A stretch of 64,000 nucleotides of DNA from AP-15 sp963700185 (GTDB lineage: Bacteria; Pseudomonadota; Alphaproteobacteria; ATCC43930; CGMCC-115725), in the NCBI GenBank assembly GCA_963700185.1, contig CAVOWP010000030.1, positions 310,001 to 374,000 of the forward strand, read 5' to 3'. Made by a program: the position numbers and the translations under genes. A model generated the notes under the pieces. It was not told the origin of the DNA. It searched no databases and saw only the letters and a list, made by a program, of their open reading frames with translations. Below are positions 1 to 7,828 of this stretch, piece after piece; positions within the stretch are counted from its first letter, which is position 1; every line of letters starts with the position of its first letter.

Positions 1-14
1 TGGAGGAGGCGGCT

Positions 15-500
15 GTGCCGAGCTTCGACATCGTTTCGCGGATCGAGCTTGCCGAAGTCGACAACGCCCTTGCCGGAATTACCCGCGAGATCGCGACGCG
101 GTTCGACTTCAAGGGCAGCAAATGCAAGATCGAGCGTCAGGAAGGCGTGATCAACGTCGTGGCGGACGACGAGCTCAAGCTGAAGCAGATGCACGAGTTG
201 TTGAAGGTGCATATGACGCGCCGCAAGGTCGACCCCGCGGCTTTGGATTACAAGACGCCGGAGAAGGGGTCGGGCAATACGCTGAAGCAGACGATCGTGC
301 TGCGGCAGGGTGTCGACGCCGATCTTGCCAGGCAGCTGATCCGCGAGATCAAGGACAGCAAGCTGAAGGTGCAGGTGTCGATCCAGGGTGACGAGCTCCG
401 CGTCACCGGCAAGAAGCGCGACGATCTGCAGGCGGCGATCACCGTGGCGCGCGGCATGAAGATCGAGCAGCCGCTGCAATACGTCAACTTCCGCGACTAG
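15..500 (+). CDS. YajQ family nucleotide-binding protein
   Basis: A 161-residue protein matching the YajQ/UPF0234 family in length and throughout its sequence (MPSFDIVSRIELAEVDNA at the start, DFKGSKCKIE near residue 32, QYVNFRD at the end). Family members have two ferredoxin-like domains and bind nucleotides or RNA; some bind cyclic di-GMP and act as effectors in the cytoplasm. The start is GTG at 15, with GGAGG about 8 bases upstream. The gene begins almost at the window edge, so its upstream context is not visible. The family assignment is firm; c-di-GMP binding in this species is inference. Confidence 0.95.
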   Translation: MPSFDIVSRIELAEVDNALAGITREIATRFDFKGSKCKIERQEGVINVVADDELKLKQMHELLKVHMTRRKVDPAALDYKTPEKGSGNTLKQTIVLRQGVDADLARQLIREIKDSKLKVQVSIQGDELRVTGKKRDDLQAAITVARGMKIEQPLQYVNFRD

Positions 501-568
501 CGGCCGCCGGTTGTCTCGATCGACGCCGCGGGTTAGCTTCTTCGCCTCTAGCTGGAGGTAAAAATCCG

Positions 569-1495
569 ATGCGGCTGGGTTTTGTCGGCACAGGGACGAT
601 GGGTGGGCCGATGGCGGGCTGTCTGATCGATGCCGGCCACCAGCTGACGGTTTATGATGTCAGGCCCGATGCCACTACCGCACTTTGTGCCCGCGGCGCG
701 CGCTCGGCCGATGATCCGGGTGCCGTGGCGCGCGGCAGCGAGGTCGTGTTCACCTCCCTACCCGGCCCCGCGGAGGTAGAGCATGCCGCGCTCGACCCGG
801 TGAGCGGGATCCTCGTAGGGTTGCAACAGGGCGGTGCCTACATCGACATGACCACGAATGCGCCGTCGCTGGCGCGACGCGTCGCCGAGGCTTGCCGTGC
901 GCGCGACGTCGACATGCTCGACGCGCCGGTCAGCGGGCGTCCCCCGACAATGACCGTCATGGTCGGCGGCGACGAGGCCGTCTTCACTCGCTACCGGCCG
1001 CTGCTCTCGGCGATGGCAGGGAATATCTTCTATGTCGGCGGGCCGGGTGCCGGCTGCACCGCGAAGCTCGTCACTCAGTATCTCGGCTATACCAATTTCA
1101 TCGCGGCGCTCGAAGGAATGCTGATCGGCGCCAAGGCGGGGATCAACCTTGGCACCCTTGCGCAAATCGTGCCGGTGAGCGCCGGCGCCAGCCGAACCTT
1201 CGACAACATCCCGCGCTCGGTCTTGCCGGGCTCGTTCACCGCCGGCGGAACTCTCGATATCGTCGCGAAAGATCTTCAGCTCGCTTGCGATCTGGCGCGG
1301 GAGGTCGGTGTGCCAGCCCATCTCGGGCTCCTCGCGCATGACGTGCTGAGCCGTGCGCAGGCGCAGGGCTGGGGGCAGGAAGGCTTTCCGATCGCCGCGC
1401 GGATCCTCGAGGCGATGGCCGGCGCCGAGCTCCGCGCGCCGGTTGGGGAGGTGCCCGGCTATCAGACGCAAGACCCCAGACGCGGCAGAACCTAG
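569..1495 (+). CDS. NAD(P)-dependent oxidoreductase, 3-hydroxyisobutyrate dehydrogenase family
   Basis: 308 residues. The N-terminal Rossmann motif GFVGTGTMGGPMAG (residues 4-17) binds the dinucleotide. DAPVSGRP (near 118) and the conserved lysine in GAGCTAKLVTQY (near 167) form the substrate and catalytic region of beta-hydroxyacid dehydrogenases. Expected reaction: NAD(P)-dependent oxidation of a short 3-hydroxy acid, or reduction of the semialdehyde. The substrate cannot be read from sequence. The stop is 9 bases before the next start, which has AGGAGG in the gap, so it is probably co-transcribed with the Rieske oxygenase as part of a small catabolic unit. Confidence 0.9.
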   Translation: MRLGFVGTGTMGGPMAGCLIDAGHQLTVYDVRPDATTALCARGARSADDPGAVARGSEVVFTSLPGPAEVEHAALDPVSGILVGLQQGGAYIDMTTNAPSLARRVAEACRARDVDMLDAPVSGRPPTMTVMVGGDEAVFTRYRPLLSAMAGNIFYVGGPGAGCTAKLVTQYLGYTNFIAALEGMLIGAKAGINLGTLAQIVPVSAGASRTFDNIPRSVLPGSFTAGGTLDIVAKDLQLACDLAREVGVPAHLGLLAHDVLSRAQAQGWGQEGFPIAARILEAMAGAELRAPVGEVPGYQTQDPRRGRT

Positions 1496-1504
1496 GAGGC
1501 GGCG

Positions 1505-3175
1505 ATGGCGACCGAACGGACAGCGGGGTATCGCAAGGGTCTCGTCGATCCGGCGGGGGGGCAGATCAGCCGCGAGATCTTTGTCAATGACGAGATCTAT
1601 CGCGAGGAATTGGAGCGGGTGTTCGCCCGCTCCTGGCTCTTTGTCGGTCATGAGAGCCAGATCCCGAACCCCGGCGATTTCTTCGTCTCCTCGATGGGCG
1701 AGGAATTGGTGATCCTGTGCCGCGACCGGGCCGGTCAGATCCACGTGTTCCTCAACTCCTGCCGCCACCGCGGCATGAAGGTGTGCCGCTATGACGAGGG
1801 CAGCACCGCCGTCTTCACCTGCCCCTATCACGGCTGGAGCTATTCGACCGACGGCAGGCTCGTCGGCGTCCCCTATTTCCGCGAGGCCTACCGCTCGCAG
1901 CTCGACCGCTCGCAATGGGGCCTCGTCGAGGTGGCGCAATCGTGCAGCTACAAGGGCTCGGTCTGGGCGACCTGGGACCCCGCCGCGCCGCCCTTTCTCG
2001 AATATCTCGGCGAGTTCGCGACCTTTCTCGATCTGATCCTCGACGGCTGGGACGGGCGCGACGGCCAGGCCGAGGTGTTGTGCGGGGTGCAGAAATGGCT
2101 GATCCCGTGCAATTGGAAATTCCCGGCGGAAAACTTCAGCGGCGACGCCTACCACAATATCAGCCACCGCTCGGTCGACCTCGTCGGCATCGGCCCGAGC
2201 GGCCAGAGCCGGCGCGACATGCCGGAGCGGATGATCAGCCGCCGGCTGCACGTCTGCATCCCCGACCGCGGCCACCAGACGATCGTCTACGTCTTGCCGA
2301 AGGACCAGCCGACCCCGCCGGCCTACCAGAACTCGCCGGAAGTCGCCGAGTATTTCCGGCATTGCGAAGAGGAGCGGCGCCGCCGGCGCACCGATCCCCG
2401 CGCCAGGCTGATCGGCGCCCCCGGCGAAATCTTCCCCAACACGGCGCTATTGCCGCGCCAGCCGCGCACGATCGCGGTCTGGCATCCGCGCGGGCCGCAC
2501 CAGACCGAGGTGTGGCGCTGGTTCCTCGTCGACCGTGACGCTCCGGCCGAGGTCAAGCAGTTCTTGCGCGACTATTACATCCGCTATTCGGGCCCGGCGG
2601 GCCTGACCGAGCAGGACGACATGGAGAACTGGAACTACGCCCACGCCGCGAGCCGCGGCACGATCGCCCGCCGCTACCCCTATTGCTACGAGCAGGGGAT
2701 GGGCTGCGCGGTCGAGGACTGGGAGTGGGACGGGCTGCGCATGCCGGGCCGCGTCGTCGAAATCACTCAGGCCCAGTCGAGCGAGGAGCCGATGCGCAAC
2801 CTCTACCGCCGCTGGGCCCAGTTCATGGAAGCCGACAGCTGGGACCGAGCTGGCGACCTGGCGCCATGCGGAAGCCGAGGGTTCACCGCCGCGGCGTACC
2901 GGCACCTGAAGTTACAGCGGGCCAACGCCGACATCAAATTGCAGTCACACCGGCGCAGGCCGGTGCCCATCACAGAAAATGGGTCCCGGCCGGGAAAACA
3001 AGGAGAGAGCAACTCGCAGCTATCTGCGAATTCGGGCCCGGCGAGCCTGATCGGGTTATTCTGGGGCGCGGGCTCCGCCTGCGAGCCCGGAACCTATGGA
3101 CACGGGCCTCGGAGAAAGGGCTCATCAGCCGGTGTTCATGGTTTTCGGGCCGGCCTAAGGACCGTTCCGGAATGA
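1505..3175 (+). CDS. Rieske aromatic-ring hydroxylating dioxygenase, alpha subunit (3' end shifted)
   Basis: Catalytic large subunit of a Rieske non-haem iron oxygenase. The [2Fe-2S] ligands are C86-x-H88 and C106-x2-H109. The mononuclear iron site is in ENFSGDAYHNISH (D214, H217, H221), and a helix with MENWNYAH lies near residue 376. The frame stays open for 556 residues, but family-like sequence ends near residue 446 (FMEADSW). The remaining 110 residues translate two palindromic intergenic repeats. Removing one G from 2841-2843 gives ...SWTELATWRHAEAEG... and a stop at 2907-2909, i.e. a normal 468-residue protein. The true end is therefore probably 2909. The aromatic substrate is unknown; no beta subunit, ferredoxin or reductase gene lies nearby. 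Confidence 0.88.
   Translation: MATERTAGYRKGLVDPAGGQISREIFVNDEIYREELERVFARSWLFVGHESQIPNPGDFFVSSMGEELVILCRDRAGQIHVFLNSCRHRGMKVCRYDEGSTAVFTCPYHGWSYSTDGRLVGVPYFREAYRSQLDRSQWGLVEVAQSCSYKGSVWATWDPAAPPFLEYLGEFATFLDLILDGWDGRDGQAEVLCGVQKWLIPCNWKFPAENFSGDAYHNISHRSVDLVGIGPSGQSRRDMPERMISRRLHVCIPDRGHQTIVYVLPKDQPTPPAYQNSPEVAEYFRHCEEERRRRRTDPRARLIGAPGEIFPNTALLPRQPRTIAVWHPRGPHQTEVWRWFLVDRDAPAEVKQFLRDYYIRYSGPAGLTEQDDMENWNYAHAASRGTIARRYPYCYEQGMGCAVEDWEWDGLRMPGRVVEITQAQSSEEPMRNLYRRWAQFMEADSWDRAGDLAPCGSRGFTAAAYRHLKLQRANADIKLQSHRRRPVPITENGSRPGKQGESNSQLSANSGPASLIGLFWGAGSACEPGTYGHGPRRKGSSAGVHGFRAGLRTVPE
2946..2997. repeat. Palindromic intergenic repeat
   Basis: CACCGGC (2948-2954) pairs with GCCGGTG (2959-2965). 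CCCAT and ATGGG flank a short loop. TCCCGGCCGGGA at 2984-2995 is a perfect 12-base palindrome. Such packed palindromes are typical of REP-like intergenic elements. It lies inside the open 3' extension of the Rieske frame but is unlikely to be coding. Confidence 0.6.
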
Positions 3176-3176
3176 C
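3056..3176. repeat. REP-like palindromic element between convergent genes
   Basis: The left edge TTATTCTGGGGCGCG and right edge CCGTTCCGGAATGACG are imperfect inverted copies of each other. Inside is a perfect hairpin, CGGGCTC (near 3069) with GAGCCCG. This architecture resembles dispersed elements with a GTCATTCCGG-type end common in alphaproteobacterial intergenic DNA. It sits between the probable ends of the Rieske gene (2909) and the rhomboid gene (3199) and may act as a bidirectional transcript end. Confidence 0.6.
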
Positions 3177-4006
3177 GATCTTGCCCTCCAATGACACCTC
3201 ATTCCCAAGGATTGCGCGGCCGGATGGGCCGGCGGCCGGCTTGCGGCACCGAGCCGCGATAGGAAGAGCGACGGCCGACAAAGGAGCCCGGGGGAGCAGG
3301 TGGCGAACGCTTGGCTGCGGGGTGGCTGCAGCAATATTACGCCGCTCGGGCGCAACACCACGACGAGAACCAATCCGGTGACGAAGCCGCCGACATGCGC
3401 CCAGAACGCCACCCCGGGCCGGCCGGGGGCGGCCATCAGGCCGCTTACCAGCTGCATGGCGAACCACAGGCCGAGCATCGCCCAGGCCGGCACGTTGACG
3501 ATGCGAAAGAAGATCACGATCCACACAAAGCAGCGCACGTTCGCGCCGGGGTGGAGCAGAAGATAGGCGCCGAGGACACCGGCGATCGCGCCACTCGCTC
3601 CGACCATCGGAATGTGCGAGGTAGGGTTCGAGTACGCTTGGGCGAGCGCCGCCACGATGCCGCAAGTCAGATAAAGGAACAGATAGCGCCCGCGTCCGAG
3701 CACGTCCTCTACGTTATTTCCGAAAATCCACAGATACAGCATGTTGCCGAGGAGATGGAACCAGCCGCCGTGCAGGAACATGCTGGTCAGCACTGTCGCC
3801 CAGGGCGCCAAGACCTGGTAGCTCCGCGGCGGATGCCAGAGCCCGAACAGCTCGGCCGGGATCATGCCGTAGGCATAAAGAATGAAGCGCTCGTTGTGAC
3901 CGAGCTGCCATAGAAACGCGCCGGTGCACGCGCCGATCAGGAAATAGGTGAGGATCGGCGTTTGGACGGTCGGATTGTCGTCGGACAGCGGGACGGCGAA
4001 GATCAT
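3155..4006 (-). CDS. Rhomboid family intramembrane serine protease
   Basis: A polytopic membrane protein with the rhomboid catalytic signature: HLLGN (N88), the nucleophile in GASGAIAG (S138) and the general base in HVGGFVTG (H204), with hydrophobic helices throughout residues 15-215. It would cleave transmembrane substrates within the inner membrane. The frame as written is 283 residues, but its last 45 residues are low-complexity. Removing one base in the G run at 3290-3294 restores a basic tail ending in RPRNPWE with a stop at 3199-3201 (about 268 residues), so the natural end is probably 3199. It follows thiG by 48 bases on the same strand and may be read from the thi transcript. The substrate is unknown. 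Confidence 0.9.
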   Translation of the reverse strand: MIFAVPLSDDNPTVQTPILTYFLIGACTGAFLWQLGHNERFILYAYGMIPAELFGLWHPPRSYQVLAPWATVLTSMFLHGGWFHLLGNMLYLWIFGNNVEDVLGRGRYLFLYLTCGIVAALAQAYSNPTSHIPMVGASGAIAGVLGAYLLLHPGANVRCFVWIVIFFRIVNVPAWAMLGLWFAMQLVSGLMAAPGRPGVAFWAHVGGFVTGLVLVVVLRPSGVILLQPPRSQAFATCSPGLLCRPSLFLSRLGAASRPPAHPAAQSLGMRCHWRARSSFRNGP

Positions 4007-4054
4007 GCCGAGGACCCGCCGACGGCGCGGCCGCCCCGCGGGGCGTCTACCCGC

Positions 4055-4826
4055 TCAGGAGCCGACGAGGCCGAGTTGCGGGCTCGACGGTTCGGCAAAA
4101 CGGCGCTTTGGTATGCGGCCGGCGAGCCGTGCGAGGCGTCCGGCTTCCACTGCGGCGCGCATCGCGGCGGCCATGCGGCGCGGATCACGGGATTGGGCGA
4201 TGGCGGTGTCGACCATCACCGCGTCGCATCCGAGCTCCATCGCAAAGGCGGCATCGGAGGCAGTCCCAATCCCGGCATCGAGCACCACGGGGACCGGGCT
4301 GCGCGAGCAGATCAGTTCGATCGCTGTCGGATTGGCGATACCCATGCCCGAACCGATCAGCGATCCGAGCGGCATTACCGCGGCGCATCCGACATCGGCC
4401 AGTTTTTGGCAGGTAACCGGGTCTTCGTTGCAATAGGGGAGCACCGTAAAGCCTTTGCGGACCAGCTCCTCGGCGGCATGAACGAGCTGCTCGACATCGG
4501 GGTAAAGCAGTTCGCGGTCGCCGATCAGTTCGAGCTTGACCCAATTCGTTTCGAGCGCTTCGCGCGCCAGCTCGGCGGTCAGAATGGCGTCTCGTGCCGT
4601 GACGCACCCGGCGGTGTTCGGCAACAGCCGGTACTTGCCGCCGAGAACGTCGACCAGACTCTCGGCATAGCCCTCCAGGCTGATGCGGCGGATCGAGGCG
4701 GTGACCAATTCCGCGCCGCTCGCTTCGAGGCAATCGAGCATCACCTGCTGGTTCGGATAACGAGCCGTGCCGACGATCAGCCGGGAGGCAAAGCGAGGTA
4801 TCAGCAATGGTAAACGGATCGGTCAT
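4055..4826 (-). CDS. thiG: Thiazole synthase ThiG (one extra base near the 5' end)
   Basis: Builds the thiazole phosphate of thiamine from deoxyxylulose phosphate, dehydroglycine and ThiS thiocarboxylate. Family landmarks are SRLIVGTARYP, ELVTASIRR, the lysine in NWVKLELIGD, and VLDAGIGTASDAA near the end. The uninterrupted frame begins at 4807 (MLIPRF...), but the usual N-terminus MTDPFTIADTS is encoded from ATG 4826 in another frame. Removing one base near 4793 joins them as ...ADTSFASRLIVG, the standard family sequence, giving 256 residues. It lies third in the riboswitch-controlled thiO-thiS-thiG order. The identity is certain; whether the extra base is real is not. Confidence 0.93.
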
Positions 4827-4867
4827 CGGGCATTGTCCTGCTGAAATCTCTCTGCTTGGAGCCGGCC

Positions 4868-5074
4868 TCAACCGCCGGAAAACGGGCGAACGATCTCGAC
4901 ATCGTCGCCGGGTCCGAGAGGTTTGGACGACCATTCGGAACGGCGGACGACGGAACCGTTGACAGCAACGGCGACAAACCGGGCGACAGGATCGACGCCG
5001 CGGAATGCCAGCAGTTCACTCACGGTCGTCACCGCGAACTCCTCCTCCACCCCGTTGACCTTGAGCCGCATCAT
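4868..5074 (-). CDS. thiS: Sulfur carrier protein ThiS
   Basis: A 68-residue ubiquitin-like protein. It starts MMRLKVNGVEEEF, contains VAVNGSVV and GDDVEIVRPFSGG, and ends in the Gly-Gly that is adenylated and converted to the thiocarboxylate used by ThiG. Length and ends match ThiS exactly. It lies between thiO and thiG, 41 bases upstream of the thiG start, and is expected to be controlled by the same TPP riboswitch. The shifted end of thiO runs into its 5' part. Confidence 0.95.
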   Translation of the reverse strand: MMRLKVNGVEEEFAVTTVSELLAFRGVDPVARFVAVAVNGSVVRRSEWSSKPLGPGDDVEIVRPFSGG

Positions 5075-6273
5075 CGGACCCTCCGCAGCGACTGCGCGAC
5101 TCTATAGTTGTGCTAGAGCGGCGGTCGTCATCGCTGAATCGCTCGGGAGTGAACGGCCGCACTGCCTCCGGCAGATGGCCTGTCAATACGAAGGCGCTGA
5201 CTGCCTCGGCCGTCAGCGGCGTCAGCAGAATTCCGTTGCGATGATGTCCGGTTGCGATGACCAGCCCGTCGATCCCGCTCGGACCCCAGCATCGGGGCAT
5301 CGTCTCGCGAACCCGGACGGAAGCCTACCCAAGTCTCGGCCACCGGAAGCTCCTCGATGCCCGGCACGGCGCGCCAGGCGCCCTCGATCAGCGCCAGCAA
5401 GCCGCCCGCCGTGATCCTGTCGTCGAAGCCGCGCTCCTCGACGGTCCCGCCGACCACGAGCCGTCCGTCCCGGCGCGGCACCAGATAGCCTCGCGGAAGC
5501 CACACGACGTGGTGCAGCAGCGGGTTCGCCGGATCCATCTCCAACGCCAGCATCTGACCTTTTATCGGACGGACCGGGGGAAGATGAGCCGCCGGAATGC
5601 CGGCGATCTCGCGCGACCAGGCTCCGGCAGCCAGCACGACAACATCCGCATGTTCGCGGCGGTGCTCGGTCACGGCCGCGGTTACACGCCCGCCGATGAT
5701 CTCGACCTCTCGGACCGGATCGTGCTCGTAAAGTACGGCTCCGGCCTTGCGAGCCGCCTCGGCGAGAGCTCGGGCGAGCCGGCGGTTGTCGACTTGATGA
5801 TCTCGCGGGCTGAAGACTGCGCCGGAGATGCCCGGCCGCAAGTGCGGCTCGCGCCGCCGCGCCTCCGCGCCCGACAGCCACTCGAGATCGAGCCCGAGGC
5901 TTTTCTGAAAATCAAAGGTGAAGCGCAGCTGCTCGGCGTCGTCGCGGGTCAGAGCGACGACGATCGTACCCTCGTCGCGATAGCCGACCGAGATGCCGGA
6001 TACCGCCTCGAGTTCGCGCGCGAAATCCGGCCACATGCGCTGGCTTTCGAGCGTCAGGGCGAGCAGCGCCTCCTCGCCGGGCTCGGTCTCGACCGCGGCG
6101 GCGAGCATTCCGGCAGCCGCCCAGCTCGCGCCGCGTCCGGCCTCGGCGCGGTCGAAGACGGCCACCGGGCAACCCGCTTGGGCCAGCCGCCAGGCAATCC
6201 CCAACCCCATGACCCCGGCGCCGATGATGACGGTCTTCGGGCGAAACGACGAGACGGCGATCGACGCGGTGAT
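5016..6273 (-). CDS. thiO: Glycine oxidase ThiO (frameshifted, start unclear)
   Basis: An FAD-dependent oxidase that turns glycine into the dehydroglycine used by ThiG. The FAD-binding Rossmann motif is VIIGAGVMGLGIAWRLA, with VVLAAGAW, RPIKGQM and ETWVGFRPGSRDDAPMLG further on. The frame then leaves the family sequence at a C4 run on the plus strand (5284-5287). The missing end, GPSGIDGLVIATGHHRNG and onward, is in the next frame and runs to a stop at 5016. One extra base explains this. No ATG, GTG or TTG lies between the riboswitch 3' end and the Rossmann strand in any frame; an ATC at 6273-6271 is the nearest candidate. The gene is therefore either misread or decaying. Confidence 0.87.
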
Positions 6274-6277
6274 AGCG

Positions 6278-6378
6278 GACTCCCTTCGCCGGGCAAGCCC
6301 GGCCAGGTTCAGTGGGTCTGATCTCAGCCGATCCGGCTGCGCAAACTCGACTGCGCGGCCGGCCAGCACCCCAGCCTC
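6278..6378 (-). promoter_or_regulatory. TPP riboswitch (THI element)
   Basis: Read on the minus strand, this contains the conserved THI-box core in order: GGGGTGC near the 5' side, GGCTGAGATCAGACCC, then CTGAACCTG and GAAGGGAG. GGCU at the 5' edge pairs with AGUC at the 3' edge to close P1. In other bacteria, thiamine pyrophosphate binding shuts off downstream expression. It lies directly before thiO and would control thiO-thiS-thiG. Because P1 ends only about 5 bases before the first possible thiO codon, control is more likely at translation initiation than by a distant terminator (inference). Confidence 0.92.
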
Positions 6379-6556
6379 CCGGCAATTTCGGACCAAGGCT
6401 TTGCGGATGCAAGGACTTTGTTGGGCCGGGCTGCGTTGTCGGCAGCGCGGGAGACGAGCTGCCGATCAGTGGACACGGAGAAATGTAAATCGTCGCTTTA
6501 ACATATGTCGCTTCTGCGCTACATTTATCGCAATGCATTATGCTGGACGTTAGCCG

Positions 6557-6923
6557 ATGGCGCATATCCTAGTCGTAGAAGATGACGCGGACGTGCAATC
6601 AGTCGTATCGGAGTTTCTCGTTACCCTCGGCCATCGGTTGACCTGCGCGTCATCGGCGGAAGAGGCGCGGCTCTTTCTTGCGAAGCGAGCCGGTCGATCT
6701 CGCGCTGGTCGATTGCTTGATGAGCGGCGAGCAGGGAAATTCGCTCGCCGAACACGCCTCAAAGCTGGGTGTCCCAACCATCCTGACCAGCGGCGATCCC
6801 CATTACATCGAGACGTGCTCGGAGCATTCTTTTCCCTTCTTACCCAAGCCATTTCGATTGACCAGTCTCGACGAGCTGATCGCGCGCACCTTGCACATGC
6901 CGGGGACCGATCGATCGCCATAG
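6557..6923 (+). CDS. Single-domain response regulator (one extra base)
   Basis: A receiver domain only. ILVVEDDADVQ gives the acidic pair; the phosphoacceptor is the Asp in DLALVDCLM, and the conserved lysine is in FLPKPFRL. After ...EEARLFLA (near 6680) the frame must shift by one base (extra A at 6683-6684) to continue as SEPVDLALVD and reach the stop at 6923, giving about 122 residues, normal for a stand-alone receiver. As written, the first frame continues to 7129 with unrelated sequence. There is no output domain, so it probably passes phosphate to or from a kinase encoded elsewhere. It is divergent from the thi operon and convergent with the Crp/Fnr gene. Confidence 0.8.
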
Positions 6924-6949
6924 TCGCCCGCTTGAGATATCTGGACTCG

Positions 6950-7699
6950 TTAGAGCAGTGCTCTTCTGCCCACCGCCGTGCCCAGCGGAACATAGCCGGC
7001 AAGGTCCGTCAGCCTTGGCCGGTCGAAAATGACGAGCGTGCCGTTTTGGATTTCGGCGAGCCGGCGCTCGCGAAGGGACTCGAGCGTTCGAGCGACATGC
7101 ACGCGCGACAGGCCGGCAGCGTCGGCTAGATCGCGCCGCTGCAATGGGAACGGGCAGGTCGAGCCTCCGTTGACAATGGCGCGTTGTCGCAGCCGGTCGA
7201 AAGTTTCTAGCATCAGATAGGCGATACGCTGCTCTGCGGTGTTGCGTCCGAGCAATGAAAGCCGAACATCCATCCGCTGCTCCTCTTCGACTCGCGTCTG
7301 CAGGACATTCAGCGCGAGCGCAGGGTGGCCGGTGAACAAATCGGCAAAACCTCGGCCTTGGAGAACACAGAGGGTGGCCGTGGTGATCGCCTGAACGGAG
7401 TGCTTGACCCTGCCCAAAACCGCCGAGGCGATCCCGACCGTGTCGCCCGGGAGCACAATATCGAGGATCTGACGTGCGCCATGCGGAAGGCGGTGGTAGC
7501 GGATCGCCCATCCTTCGAACAGCGTGTAAACCGGCCCCCCCACCTCGTCCTGGCGGATAATGTCGCCGCGCGGCGCGACCACGATGTGGTCTGTCTTCAT
7601 CTCTGTGATGAAGCTAAGCTCGTGTTCCGAGAACGGCCTAAAGAAAGTCCTTCGTCGGAGCGGACATTGCTCGCAAGGCACGAACATCGGCGCGGCCAC
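6950..7699 (-). CDS. Crp/Fnr family transcriptional regulator
   Basis: 249 residues. An N-terminal cyclic-nucleotide-binding-like beta barrel covers roughly 20-140 (LFEGWAIRYHRLPHGARQI, LPGDTVG). A dimerisation helix and a C-terminal winged helix-turn-helix follow, with recognition region LADAAGLSRVHVARTLE near 195. The cysteine pair C9/C12 at the N-terminus recalls FNR-like iron-sulfur ligands, but the full four-cysteine set is not seen, so oxygen sensing is not supported. The targets are unknown; the 129-base gap upstream to 7829 is AT-richer than its surroundings. Confidence 0.9.
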   Translation of the reverse strand: MAAPMFVPCEQCPLRRRTFFRPFSEHELSFITEMKTDHIVVAPRGDIIRQDEVGGPVYTLFEGWAIRYHRLPHGARQILDIVLPGDTVGIASAVLGRVKHSVQAITTATLCVLQGRGFADLFTGHPALALNVLQTRVEEEQRMDVRLSLLGRNTAEQRIAYLMLETFDRLRQRAIVNGGSTCPFPLQRRDLADAAGLSRVHVARTLESLRERRLAEIQNGTLVIFDRPRLTDLAGYVPLGTAVGRRALL

Positions 7700-7828
7700 C
7701 CTCCCAAACCGGCGGCGTTCATATATTATTAACCGGACGAGAAGCAGTTAAATTCCGTAGGAAAATCAAAGAGTTTAGCAACGTAACCGAATGGCTGCGG
7801 ACGACCATTGCTGCGCGATCAATTCAGG

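Noticed and set aside
758..2362. Long minus-strand open frame of 534 codons
   Set aside because: It is antisense to the clear dehydrogenase and Rieske genes, has no family resemblance and is rich in Arg, Ala and Asp as expected for a mirror frame in high-G+C DNA.
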